A stretch of 64,000 nucleotides of DNA from Pempheris klunzingeri (taxonomy: Eukaryota > Chordata > Actinopteri > Acropomatiformes > Pempheridae), in contig NC_092028.1 in NCBI RefSeq assembly GCF_042242105.1, positions 14,865,338 through 14,929,337 on the forward strand, written 5' to 3'. The position numbers and the translations under genes were made by a program. Within the stretch, counting starts at the first letter, position 1; each line of letters starts with the position of its first letter. Of this stretch, positions 12,483 to 25,108 are shown one piece after another. Under the pieces are notes generated by a model, which was not told the DNA's origin, did no database searches, and worked only from the letters and a program-made list of their open reading frames with translations.

Positions 12483-15359
12483 AGGATCACTGTTCGATAT
12501 GGAGTTTGGGAAAGGGCCTAAAATGTTTTAGCTGAGTTCACATGAAATCTTTGCCCCATATGAAAACAAGTTTACACAACCAGATAGTGATATGGTTTAC
12601 AGCTGTGGAAGCATAGTGACATAACAAGCCTGCAGCCACTGCCTAGAAACCAATCCAGGCATACACAAACTTGCACACAGAGCTCAACGCAAAACTGGCC
12701 TGTGTAAAGGTCACGCCTCTTCTATTGACTGATAATGTGATATTAGCTGTGATATCATCACGCTGGTGCTCAATCAAGGTGGCATTCACTGAGACAGAGC
12801 AGGAAACTGAAGCACTATACTGAGCAAACCAACTGGAGCATTCCTGTGAGGTACAAGAGGAAAAAATGTTGTTAGAAAACTAAAATAACTGGTTCAGCAT
12901 TGTGAGGAGCAGTCACATTCGAAACTCAGCTCCCCTCCCAACAAAAAAAAGGTTAGAAAATGTATAAGTGATCGGCGCCCACATTCCTATGAAAGTAAAA
13001 TGTCCCTCGGGGTTGGAAGTGTTCCCTTCACCTCAGTGCACAAGAAGTTGCACAAACACTGGCATTTTCACACCCAACCAGCTCTCCTTCACTAAAAGGG
13101 CATTATGCAACATGCCAGCAGGACACAGGAGGAGTGGGCAAACAAACGAAGAGGGAAACATTGCAATGTCCCCACTACAAAACAAAACAGCCATGTAAAA
13201 GGGGTCTGTGGATGCTGCCATATTGTCCGGTTTGTAATATAGGTATGAAAACGAGATTTGATCAAACTGAATAGAAATTAGTTCGACATTCCCAGACTCC
13301 ACAGAAACACTAAACATGCATCAGTCTGTCACACTTCTCATATGACCCAGTTTCAATCTATCCTCACCAATTATTAAGTTTGACACGTTTGCTTGAAATG
13401 ACATCACATGAAACTAAATCTCAGCTCACCCTAACACCAGATCTGACACTGTACTGTATTGATTTCCAATCACTCATCAATCTACTCCGCGCAATCCTAT
13501 TACGTGCACCCTCGACCCTCGTAAAGACCAAGGTGCTATGTCGCATAAAAAATGGATGCGGGTGCACTCAGAAATGCTATTCTCTCCCTAAGATGTGCCA
13601 GTTCTTCACCTCAGCCTGTCATGGCAGAGACTGATGTACTTGTGGGTCGTCCCAGAGGTCAGGCAGCCACGTTTCACCACTGCAGGCCAACCTTGGCAGA
13701 TACATTAGTAAATTTAATTCCCCTCTGCCCTGCCGTATGTCTTTTAGCTGCGTGTAGCGTCCAGTAAAACTCAAGAAGCCGTTGTTCCCCCTGCTGTATT
13801 TCATATGTGTCGAGCAGGGAATGAGGAAGACACGGGTGAAGGGAGAGAGCAGAGATTAATTTGGTTTGACACGTATGAAATACAGGTTCACAACCCTGAG
13901 GGGGACGGTTTATAAACTGGAGTTTCAGAGAGATTGTATCTCAAAATTGCAACTTTGAAGATGTGCCTGGTCTTGCAAGAGTTGCGTGGAAATGGAGAAA
14001 AAAAAACTTGGAATACTTTAGAAAAAGATTTTGGTCTTCCATGTAATTTAGATATGAAGCAGAGAAGGAACAGGGTGAGAAGTTTGGCTGAGATGTAAAA
14101 GATAGAGGGAAGCGAAAGGTGGAGGGTGCGATTGAAAACAACACCTACAATGACAGAGAAAACGGAAAAAAAAGAGATGGGAGAATGGGCAGGAGTACAC
14201 TGTTGAGTGACTACTTCAGGCCATGAGCCGACAGGTGCCAGAAACATGTCACAAGATGATTTATTTCGCCACTATTCGCCACTATTTCGACACTAACCAT
14301 GACATATTTTTCAGCTTTCAATACCAACTAAACCCAAGATAAATGTCTGAGGCAATTATTATATGAGAGCTTAAAACTAATTGACATCATCAGTTAAATA
14401 TATATATGCAATTTCATAATCTGACATATATATATCATATTTACAAAGAGGTTTTCAAAGAGGATTTTCTTACTGCATAGTGGCTTAGCAACGCTTGGAG
14501 AAGTCCTTCACAGCTGAGCTGGACGTGACGCAAATAACAACACAAACACATCCAGCACAATCTGTCTGCAGGGATCTCAGCCTGCTACAACTTTGTTTTT
14601 GCATGCAATTGCTTCCAATTCACGAGAAATGAAAAAAAGGTGCCCTCTTGGGGAGTCAGGAAAGATTAGGAAAGATTAGAAAAGATTAGAAACGTTCGGC
14701 ATGAAGGTATATCTATATGCATGTGAGTACAAACTCAGTTTTACGATAGCTATATCAACAGTCCCCTTTCACCCACACATATACTTCACATTTATGTCCA
14801 AGTTTCTCTGTGCTTTATTTGAAATTGTTTCCACCCACATCAACTGCCTATTTCTCTCTCACCCTTTTACGCGCACACACACACACACACTTGGATATTT
14901 CCTGACACTTTATGTTGCTAATGCCGGATGGAGGTTGTCATGGGAACACATCTTTGACAGTTTTCTCGGCTCACTCGCAGCAAAAACACAGAAACTCACT
15001 CAGGAGGCAGAGGAAGTGCAGGCGTTAGGAGGAGAAAAGGACAGTAAGGCTGAGTGACGGGGCAACGAGGATCATCAGGGGCCATCAGTGAGGGACAGGT
15101 GAACTCTCTGAGATACGATAGCTGGTTGCTTTATTTGTGTTACGTTTTTGGACTGTTGACAATGATTACAGTCGGTGGCCTGATTTCACAGATCCCTACC
15201 TCTGAGATAGAACAACCTAGATTTCATTTTCTACACACGTTGCCAGTGACACATGCAATTTAGGGTTTTTTCAGCACAAAGACTGATGCCCCTCAAATGC
15301 CTGCGCAGTAAAAATGCAGCTGCAGTCAGCAGCTGGCTAGTTTGACTAAACACAAAGAC
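12483..15359. other. Intergenic, nothing recognised
   Basis: No coding similarity. A short three-fold GGAAAGATTA-type repeat is at about 14,658-14,693. Confidence 0.55.
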
Positions 15360-15735
15360 ATGAAACTTCAGTTCATCTGGCTCTGTCTAAAAGTAACAAA
15401 ATCTATTATTTCTGTTTCTTGGCTGGGACCAGTTGCCAGGCAACCAGCAGAGACACCAGGAAGTTACTGGTGCTGGCCAAGAAGTAGTCTGGCTCACATG
15501 CCTTCGTAAAATGACAAATAGTCCGTGTTTTGAGCTTGGTTAGATTTTGCTACCTTTAAACAGAGACAAGCTAGCTATTTCCCTCTGTTTCCTGTGTTTG
15601 TGCTAAGCTAAGCTAGCCAGCTGCTGACTCCAGCTACCTAGGGCCTATTTGGTATCTCATCCAATATAGTCTTATCCAACCCTCTATAAGCAAATAAGCG
15701 TAGTTTGCAAAACGTCAAACTGTTCCTTTAAGTTT
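15360..15735 (+). repeat. Teleost dispersed repeat (GTTGCCAGGCAACC...GCTAAGCTAAGCTAG...TTCCTTTAA)
   Basis: Contains CCAGTTGCCAGGCAACCAGC, CCAGGAAGTTACTG, GTGCTAAGCTAAGCTAGCCA and the end AAACTGTTCCTTTAAG, a known arrangement in many fish genomes. A second copy is at 16,960-17,265. Confidence 0.65.
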
Positions 15736-16161
15736 GTGAAAGCTCTCAGTGTGCTAAAAGCTCCATGTCTCCATGTGTGTTTGTATAGTTTTATTTGCTC
15801 TCTAACCCTACAGCATCCAGGATGTTTTAACTTAAGAGTCCCTGTCTAACAGTATGCAGTCTGCAGTGTAATCTACAGTCATGTTTACATTCAAGATCCA
15901 CTTTGCTAAGTTGTCCTGCTAAGTGAAAAAGACAAATCATCACACCAAAGCCACGCGGTGCTTTTACAGTGAATGAATTGCAGACTCAGTCTCTCTGCTC
16001 CCATCTGTCGGGTTGTCTATCTCTCCATCTCTCCCCCTGTCAGAGATTTATGACTCTGCCCCACCGCAGGCCCGCCACTGCACCCAAAGATGCTCAGTAA
16101 TCACATCATGGCGCACGACAGCAAAACATTTGCTTATGCATGTGTGCTGTGGTCATGCACA

Positions 16162-16186
16162 TGTGTGTGTGTGTGTGTGTGTGTGT
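16162..16186 (+). repeat. (TG)n microsatellite
   Basis: Perfect TG run of about 12 units. Confidence 0.9.
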
Positions 16187-16959
16187 CTGAGCAATGCAAG
16201 TATACATTTCCATCCACATCCAAGTTCACATGCAAGAGGATAAGCGCACTTTCATTTCCAGTTCCGTGTGTTATTTATGGACACCAGGAGTAGGTATAAT
16301 GGAACTACCTTTGACAAGTTATTTCTCTAGTCTCACTTCATCATCTCTTTACAGTGCTCGCACTGTTTAGAATTGCTTTTTCGATGAAATATGATCCTGT
16401 CTTAATTTTTTTTTTTGTTCTTTAAAATATATAGTCAGCATTGTTCTGCGCTTCAGGCAGTTTTATCAAAATACAGTAAAATGTCTCTCTCTAATACTAT
16501 AGAGGATACGCTCAACTGTGGGTTTCTCTTCACGATGTGTTTTTCCCATGCTTTCTTTTCCGTTTGGTCCTGAGGCATCCGAAATAAAAACTGTAGCCTA
16601 TAATCAAGTTTTCTCATCAATCACTGAGTTGTATGGGATGTAGCTGTAGCAAGCGTCTCTGTGCCAACAGCTGTCAGGTAAAGACAAACCATGATATACA
16701 GAAGCGTTGCAGAAATATAGATAAGTTAGAAAGGGGATAGTGGGAAACTACAGAATATCCCTGTACATGGTAGCAGCTGTGAGTGGCTGAAGGTGGGTGA
16801 TCAGGGAGGTATGTTTGGGTGAATCACATGATGTGGTGACTTCTGACAAGATACCACCATACTGTGTATTAGCAAAAGGCCTGTTCTTTCTTTAAACAAG
16901 CACGTATATGAATATCACCTTCTGGCCATGAACACCGCGGCCCCACTTTAGGTCCATTG

Positions 16960-17265
16960 CACAAAACTGGTCCAGTTGCCAGGCAACCGATGGAGATTCC
17001 AGGAAGTTACCACAGAACGGCAAATTGTCATTTTACAGGTATGTTTTTGTACAGATTTAACAAATAAGACCTAACACGTGCAGACTGGCAGATTTTGTTC
17101 CTTTTGGACAGAGCCAAGCAAGCCGCCCCCCCCCTCCCCTCCCTTTCCCAGTGTTTATGCTAAGCTAAATTAGCTGACTTAGCATGCAGACATGTGAGTG
17201 GTATTTTCTCACCTAATTCTCTTTGAGAAATTGTATAAGTGTGTTTCCCAAAATGTGGAACTTTT
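16960..17265 (+). repeat. Second copy of the GTTGCCAGGCAACC repeat
   Basis: Shares CCAGTTGCCAGGCAACCGAT, CCAGGAAGTTACCA and TATGCTAAGCTAAATTAGCT with the copy at 15,360; the 3' end decays around 17,265. Confidence 0.6.
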
Positions 17266-18173
17266 TATCTTTTTATCATAGAAAAAAAAAAAGGATTCAC
17301 GACTATTGTTAAACTTTTGTTAAATAGATTTTTGTAAAGTCTCCACAAGTAGGCCTACACACTAATAAAAAAGATAATTCTCATCCATCACGTTTAAGAC
17401 ACAGTGTTTGTAATAAAAGAAAAAAAAACATGTAAGCATCTAGGCTGCACAAGATGACCCCTAGAAACCAATTTCACAGTCACAATACAAAAATTCTTTA
17501 TGGAAATGGATTGTATAAAACACGTGAGGCGCTGTTCTCGTCACATTTTACAAGCACAGCTATCTTTTTTATGTCTCCCAGTTACCTTGACATCACAGTA
17601 ACAACTAACCCCACAATATCAGTCCTCAGATTCACTTATCTCTCTGTGGTCTGGCAAGGACATGGATACATTTCCTTGTGACAGACATCATTTGCAGCAG
17701 CCTGAGGACAGCATGATTGTCCGCTCTCTTCTGCACTTCATCAACATGAATACTCTTGATTGAATAAACATCCTGCTGAGCTACAAAAAAGCACAGGGCC
17801 GCTTTGTAAACTAGAATAAACATGTTACCTGACATCATGTCTGTCTAGTATTTCTGTTATCACTAATACTAAGACTACAGTTTGCACACACACATTTGTA
17901 TTTTAAAAGTAAAACAGCAACCACAATAGTCACTCCCCTGAAAGGATTCAGGCTATAGAGGTTACATTCAAGAACAGTCATTGTGTTAGTTGTTCTTATA
18001 GATTAGCAAATTTGCATTTTAATGAGTCATCCCTTGTGGAAGAGTATAGACCATTTATCACATTTCATTTCTCATGTGGCCAGCAAAAGACACGTGGGCA
18101 ATATTAAGTGTGTGAGTAGTGAAGAAAAAAATTAGCAGCACTTGATTATATTCTGTGACCAACATGCTATTTT

Positions 18174-18850
18174 ATGTTTGGTGCTGATCTATTAATCAGT
18201 GCCCTCATGTTTGTCTGCATTATTGATGATATTCTTTTGAACAACCAACAAAAATGTGTAAATAATCTTTCTCACAGTCACAGAAGAAGTTCCACAAGAC
18301 AACCTGAAAAGTTTACACACCGCCACCATTTCTGCAGGAAATGTTATTCAATGCATGGATGTTTCCATTGCAAAGGCAAGAAATCTCCAGTCGCTCAGCA
18401 TTTTAATGAGCATAAACATGATGTCAGCCATCTCAGGTTTATGGGGATGGAGGTGGTCAATATACCCAAAGTGGAGAGGGAACAGAGACAGAGACGTTTG
18501 CTCCAGAGAAGCTTTTTGGATTGATTTTTGCATACTCTTACACCTAATGGTTTGAATGGGGATTTTTCCGTGACATGTTTTTTGTAAAGATTCAACTTTG
18601 TATTGATTGTTTATTTCCTTGTGCTGCCATTGTGAATTTTCTATGGGCTTATCCTGGTCCTATTGGTTGTCCTGCTAGAAGTGTCTTGTTGACTAATCAG
18701 CCTATTCCTATGTGTTACGGCCACCCATGTGTGGTCTGATATCTAATAACTGCCACAGAGGGACTCGGCCCGAAATGTCTTTATGTCATTAAATAATATT
18801 TTCTGCAGAAGTCAGAATGTCTTATGTATTGGTTTTTAGGTTCCTGACAC
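18174..18850 (+). mobile_element. Decayed Penelope-like retroelement 3' end (GIY-YIG tail)
   Basis: Plus strand encodes SPVAQHFNEHKHDVSHLRFM and, after an in-frame stop, LHTLTPNGLNGDFSVTCFL, typical of the GIY-YIG C-terminus of Penelope-like elements. It is followed by an AT-rich tail with GGCCCGAAATGTCTTTATG. The N-terminal part (18,174-18,330) is doubtful. Confidence 0.55.
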
Positions 18851-21260
18851 CCGAGCACACATACATAACAAATACACTTAGAAACCTTATTATGGGCCAT
18901 TAATTAATAGCTTTTATGTTTCTAATTTAGCCCTACATAGGTTTGTCATATGAGTGAGTGTGCCCTTCCACCCAGAGAGGCAATGAGCTTTAGGACCCAT
19001 AAGGATGTCACCTCAATGAGCTCTAGACTAATGAGTATCAATCAGCTATGCATGACTTCAAAACAGACCTCTCCATCTGTAAGCTGTGTAGGGCACTTAA
19101 CACTGTATTCATATGCACACACACACAAAGACACACATAATTTCTGTAGATAGGGGATGAAGCGGGGGAAAAAATAAACATATTTGCAACACTACAAGAC
19201 AACAAGGAAAGCATGAATACACATTGGTCACACAAACACCCGCATGCACACATACTGCACAAATGTCAGCTGCTTTTGATGATAGGAGATGTCAATATTT
19301 CCCTGGGGCTCTCTTCAGGGCTCTTCAGATGAGCGTGACATGGAAGGACCCCTGGGAAAGGTCAGCACAGCTCAGAGCCCCAGTGGGGCCACATCAGATA
19401 TAACACTGTAGGATCAAAAGCTAGGATGTCGCCCACCAGTGAGACCTCACAGTGGGGCATCAAGGAGGGCTGATCCTGGGGAGGTGGAGGAGGTGGAGAA
19501 TGAGGAGAGACGATATGAAGATGTGGAAAAAAAAAAGGGACGGTGTGGTAGAAGAGCCTGACAGAGAAGGGGAGGGTGGGTGTGCGAGGGAGGATAGACA
19601 TGATAGACATGAGCAGGAAGTGGCAGCCTTGCACTGGTACGCATATTGCAAGTCAACTGTAAGTTAGCCGCTTCATTATTTTTGGCCTCGTTCAGTAGGC
19701 AACAACCCTCACATATCCTCTGTAGGCAAATTGTGTTTGACATACACTCAAGAAAAATCATAACCCATGCACGCTACTTCAAATTCTCTGGGTTCCACAT
19801 GTGTCAGTTTTTTTCAGTGATCATCATTTGGAGTTGACAAGTGCAGATGAGATAATTGTGAGTTCACTGACGAAACTGGCGCAGCTCCGGTGAACACGTC
19901 GTAACTACCGCAAGTGTGAAATTACCTCAGAAAGGTACAGGCGACAGTGTCACACCATCTCATCCAAAGCTCGGACCCACGCGCTGGTAGATAACGATGC
20001 CACGCCAACGAGTGCACACTGACTCACACACAGACGCAGTTAAACTGTGACAGGTGATTACACTCGGATATTGAAGGGGTGGACTGTCAGTGGACGTGCA
20101 TCCCTCTAGTCAGTGAGGTATTGATGAAGTGGGTTTGCACATAAGTGTATTTCCAGTTTCTACTAATGTTCAACAATCTGATTCAAATATTTTTTCAGTA
20201 GCTAGGGCTCCGTGTGTGTGATAATCGTGTGACAGTCGAGTGACAGTCTCTTGAATTTTGAGGTGATTAATGAGGCGGAGAAAGTCTTATTAATTGAGAT
20301 TTTCTCACTAGTAGCAGTAGCTCAGATCTCCTGTTTACATGCGTGCCTGATAGAAGATATAAAGATGAATCGCAGAAGTGGAGTGATTGTCAGACAGAGT
20401 ACAGAGTGCCTGGCAGCCTAAAGAGCCTCCTCAGAGACAAAACCACTGCCAGCCCAAATGAATCATAACATTCAAAGGGGAAAAAGAGAGTGAGTCATAG
20501 ACTAAAAACATCCAGTTGCTTCTTGCATATGAAAACACAATATCGCAAAAGAATGACAGAGAGCAAGAGAGGGATGAGGAGTGATAACAGCAGCACGTCT
20601 ATGGCATTGATGAAAGGGTAATCAGACTGGTGGAGCAGAGGGGGTGATAAAGGAGCGAGGAGTGTGGGTGATATTACCCACATCACCCTGCTGTTTGTGG
20701 CCCTGGTGCCAGTCGTGCTCTGCTGGGCAGTGACGTCACTCTGCCCCGATGTACACAAACACACAAGACCTGTGTGTAAAGACCTGCACGCACACACGCA
20801 CACACTGCAGGTGCTTCATTATTCAACACACCACGTATACACACACACACACGCACGCACAGGTGCACATGATTCCTCATCGATGTCCATCAGGTCAATA
20901 ATTCATGGGACTGTTAGTGGCTGCACTGTCGTCCAGATGCTGTGAACAACAACTCTCCAACATTTAGAGTCTAACTTCGGCACGCACACAGAGAGAGAAA
21001 GAGGGCATCAAGGTGGTTTAAAGTTTCCGCCTCTTCCACAAACAAGATTAAACCACACACGTGTACCTCAAAGGCTCGTCCTAAATATAGGAAAGAAGCA
21101 GGAGAGAGAGAGAGAGAAAGAGGACGGGGATCTGACTGGTTTGCACTCATATATAACCTCTGCCTCACTGCTAGCCAGCACATGGTGTCACACTAAACTG
21201 TGTCCCCACTTTCAACCCCAGTTCTGCCCCCTCAGCACGTTAGTCATTTGCTATAAATAG

Positions 21261-21298
<38 letters not shown>

Positions 21299-21303
21299 AC
21301 ACG
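21261..21303 (+). repeat. (CA)n microsatellite
   Basis: About 20 CA units with one AAA interruption. Confidence 0.9.
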
Positions 21304-22461
21304 CCACAGCCAACAGCCCATTTTGAGTGTCTACTTTTATTTTTTAGCTAAAGAGATTTAAGCCGTGTTGAGGCCTCACCCGCAGGTTGGTGTGTTGTGT
21401 TTACGGTGTGCACATTGCGCTCCGTGAACGTGTGTCGCTTTGCTGTGCTGGCTCAGAAAATGCTTAGCCCAGCCCATCAATGTGAAATACTGCGCACCTC
21501 CACGGGAGGCCAAAGGCACTCTCACCAGGACCGAGGGAGGCTATTAAATCAAATGCGATCATAGGTCCACACACCTCCACTCACACACAGGGTGCTAGCA
21601 GACAGGAACATGCTGTATGTTATAATATCATGTGTATGAGTCAGTGAACAAAAGGGGGACCGACTCTTTTTTAAACGCCCTTTCTGCTCATTTTATTTGC
21701 TGTATCTACAGCGTCTACTCTGGTCAAATAGCGTGTGAGAGGTTCAACTAATGTGTGGGATTGACTGCATATGTGTGTGTGTATTTGTCCTCATGCATAC
21801 TCGCAACTGTAGTAGTTTCGTAATAATTTCAGTTGGCTGGTCGTATTTTCCCACTTACGTTCCACACTCCTTCTGTGAGATTTTGGAGGAACAGGTTCAT
21901 CTGGTTGGCTTTTACTGGGAGAAATTCTCTGGCAGAGAGCGAATGATTGATTTTACATTTCTGGCAGCAGCATCGGGCGTCACTTGGAATGAGCAGAAAA
22001 GGATCCTGTAGTTAAAATGATGAATGAGCCACAGCGGCTTGACAGGAAAGGCAAGAGAGGTAGTATGAACGAGCACCAAAATCCTGGCATGGATGTCACA
22101 GCCCTGAAAATAGTGTGGTCTCGCGGAGATCTCAAAGGAACCCCAAAGCTCTGACTGCTAATGATCAAATATTTGAGGGCTTGTGCTGTTTCTCTCCACA
22201 GGACTGCAGAGACAACCATGCACTGGAATCAGGGAACTAAGGGGGGAAAAATGTAAAACACTCTTCCACAAACACATAAAAAGTGTGATGATGCAGACAC
22301 ATGCAAACACACAGACACCTCTCCTCTTGTTTCCCAAGCCTTTCAGCTGTTCTACTTGCGGGGAGGAGGTCCGGATAGTATTTAGCAGATGCGTCTCTTC
22401 CCCCTCACCACAGCCGCTGCCACATTTTTCACTCCAGTGTCATCTGGTGAGCGTCTTCTCC

Positions 22462-22466
<5 letters not shown>

Positions 22467-22502
<36 letters not shown>
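22467..22502 (+). repeat. (CT)n microsatellite
   Basis: Perfect CT run of 18 units. Confidence 0.9.
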
Positions 22503-22505
<3 letters not shown>

Positions 22506-24481
22506 TTTAGTCCCATGTTTTCTAGACTTCTCGGTTTTCTCCCTTTGCTTTCACCCAGCCGCAATCACTACTAGAAAGAATGGCTCTAATTTTGAAATCT
22601 CCTAAATAAATCAACGCACTGCTCCACACCACTGCTATGCTGACATACCACAGGCAGCCGTGAAAGTATTGCAACTATCGCATCTATGAACTTCGCCTCG
22701 TGAAAGCTTTCATAAGGACACAGCATGTGCTACACAAGCAGTGGCATTGTCCTGGTTCTTTGCCTCTCTTTCGACAGAAAATGTTCTGTATTTTTCTTCC
22801 CTTCTCTGAAGTTCTGCTCTGAGCTCAACATCACAGCGTGATCGCACCATTGATCTGGCAGCATTGTGTTGCATGTCACTGCTGCGTACCAAGCTGAAAC
22901 AAACACAGGTGATGATTCAAATGCAAACAGCACTCCAGGCCGTTTCATCAAACTTAAGGAAGAACACAAAAAAGGGTTAGTTAGCGAAGGTTTTTTGGGA
23001 TCAATGATAACTAACAGAAAAAAACACACCAAGAGATCTGATCTTTGACAGGGGATTGACTTCCATCAAGCAGAGAGAGAGAAGGAGAAATGCATTTGAA
23101 CCCTTAAGGCCTTTTTTTTTAATATTTTACTGTCACATAACTCACAGTCAAGCTACACGCTACACAATGAGCCTGGTGAGCGCAACACAGCAACCTAAAT
23201 CTCCTGTTTGTCCTGCTAGATGTAGATAAATCATCTCTGCTTACAAGTCTGAGGACAGAAACAAATGGAAATTGTATGTAGTGCAAAACAGCATTTGCTC
23301 TCTGGACCTGCAAGGGTATTTAATGTATTTATATTTAGATGTTATTTGAATTGTCTGCCATTTTATGTTTTAATTTGTAAAGCTAATTTGAGCTGCATTC
23401 TGTGTATGATAGGTATTGATTCAGCCTGTTGTTGAGTACACTCTGACACAGGAAGTCGGGATCAGTGTTTCTTTAGCAGCATCCCTGCTGTAACGTTGCA
23501 CAAGCCTGGCATGTGTAAAGAATCCCCTGTCTGGGCTACAAGACGCTCCGTGACGTCAAGAAACCTCTTTGTATGTGTGCGCAGGCCTCGCTGTCAGCCC
23601 CCGCATGGCTTCAGAGGAGGAGGGATGGATGAGGTGGGACGGAGGGACATAGGGAGAGACGGAGGAGGGAGGAGGGAGGTGGGCTTTAGGCTGTGATGTA
23701 ATTTCATGGAAACTGTTATGTGTAGTGATGCTGCATCCTACAGCAGCCCTGCATAGCGCAGCCTCCTACTGGCCAAGGAGAAGACCACATGAACAGAGAG
23801 CATCTGACTCGGAAAACATGATGTTTGTGTTGCCCCTTTAAATCTAGCAGCAGTGTTACCTCACCTTGAGCATTAAAGAGCCTTTGTTAATGCAGACATC
23901 CACACTAAAGCCTGAGGAGATCATCTAAGCAGACACTGGATGGATTACCATTTTTTCATCATTCAAATTCTTCGGTTGTTCTGCAACGTAAAAACCATGC
24001 GCACATTTTACACGAGCTGTAAGGAGGATGATGGAATAAAGCACAGGTTAATTAAAGTTTGGCCTGCAACGTCACGTCTTTTGTTTCCAGAGATAAAAAT
24101 CATATTTGAATATGGCCGTTGTAGAGCTGAGAGGACGCCTCCGGCTGTTTTGGAAAATACACATCTAGCACCACCTAGTGGTCATATGGGTCAATAATGT
24201 TGAGTCATGTGTTGCAGCCTACATGCTTAGTAAACTGGAACATTATCACTATTCTGTTCTTTTCTTTTAACTTGTTAATGGATGCCCAAAGTAGTGAAAC
24301 ATATATGTCACAGTTACAGAGGATGTAGAGAAGACAGCACAGGGCAGTGGTTAAAGTTCTGTTTCTTATGCAAATCAGTGTTTGTATGACCATGTTTAAA
24401 GGCAGGGTGTTCAACTTGTTTTAGAGGCATTTTCTGTTGTGTTTGTTGAAATTCTGGTCACACGAGACTGGCAGAGAAAAC

Positions 24482-24507
24482 CACACACACACACACACAC
24501 ACACACA
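24482..24507 (+). repeat. (CA)n microsatellite
   Basis: Perfect CA run of 13 units. Confidence 0.9.
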
Positions 24508-24896
24508 AGATGAGCTGAGGAACAAGTAACTATGAGCTAAAAAGTTATGTTACGTTCGTGAACTCGTCCTCTAGCAGTCACCAGGCAGTGCCAGGCTTTA
24601 AGGCCAATTTTACATAGTGGCCAAACCATGTATTTACAACAAAAGCGTCTGTCATGTGATGTCATAGTGCCCAAAAAGAGATGCTTGTAAATCAGCTGAT
24701 TCATTTTTTGGAGCGTCACAACCCCGCAAAATGACTTACTTAGTTACTAGATAACATTTGGAAAGTCTAGAATGACTAGCCGTATGATTAAATCATTTTA
24801 TCCCCATTAAAGTTAGCAGAGGGCTACCCAGAAGTTAGTAAGCTTGGCAGGCCCAAGACGGAAGGTCCGGGTACTTTTAGGCTCAGGAAAACTTTT

Positions 24897-24936
24897 GGGG
24901 AGTAGCTCATCTTGCTAGTAAGACTGGCTACTCCCC
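24897..24936. repeat. 40-nt hairpin-forming inverted repeat
   Basis: GGGGAGTAGC and GCTACTCCCC form a perfect 10-bp stem. Inside, TCTT pairs with AAGA around a 6-nt loop, separated by two 3-nt bulges. It lies between the SPAG9 3' region and the intergenic part. Confidence 0.6.
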
Positions 24937-25108
24937 AGGCTAGCTTGCTAGTTTTCTCCAGTGTTACAGACCCCGCCTTTAACGTTTTAACTCATGATTA
25001 CATGTCATCAGTGTACAGTAGGACTGTGGACATAAAGACTTGGCTTCATATCTTCAAATATTTCTTGACATTTAATATTGACTAAATAAGCAAAAACCAC
25101 AGTTACAA

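Larger units (their letters stand above)
18851..24896. other. Intergenic, microsatellites only
   Basis: CA/CT/CAC-rich stretches at 20,790-20,860, 21,261-21,303, 22,467-22,502 and 24,482-24,507. No gene recognised on either strand. Confidence 0.55.

Noticed and set aside
22183-22605. 140-residue plus-strand reading frame
   Set aside because: Runs through a (CT)18 microsatellite; composition is that of low-complexity DNA.
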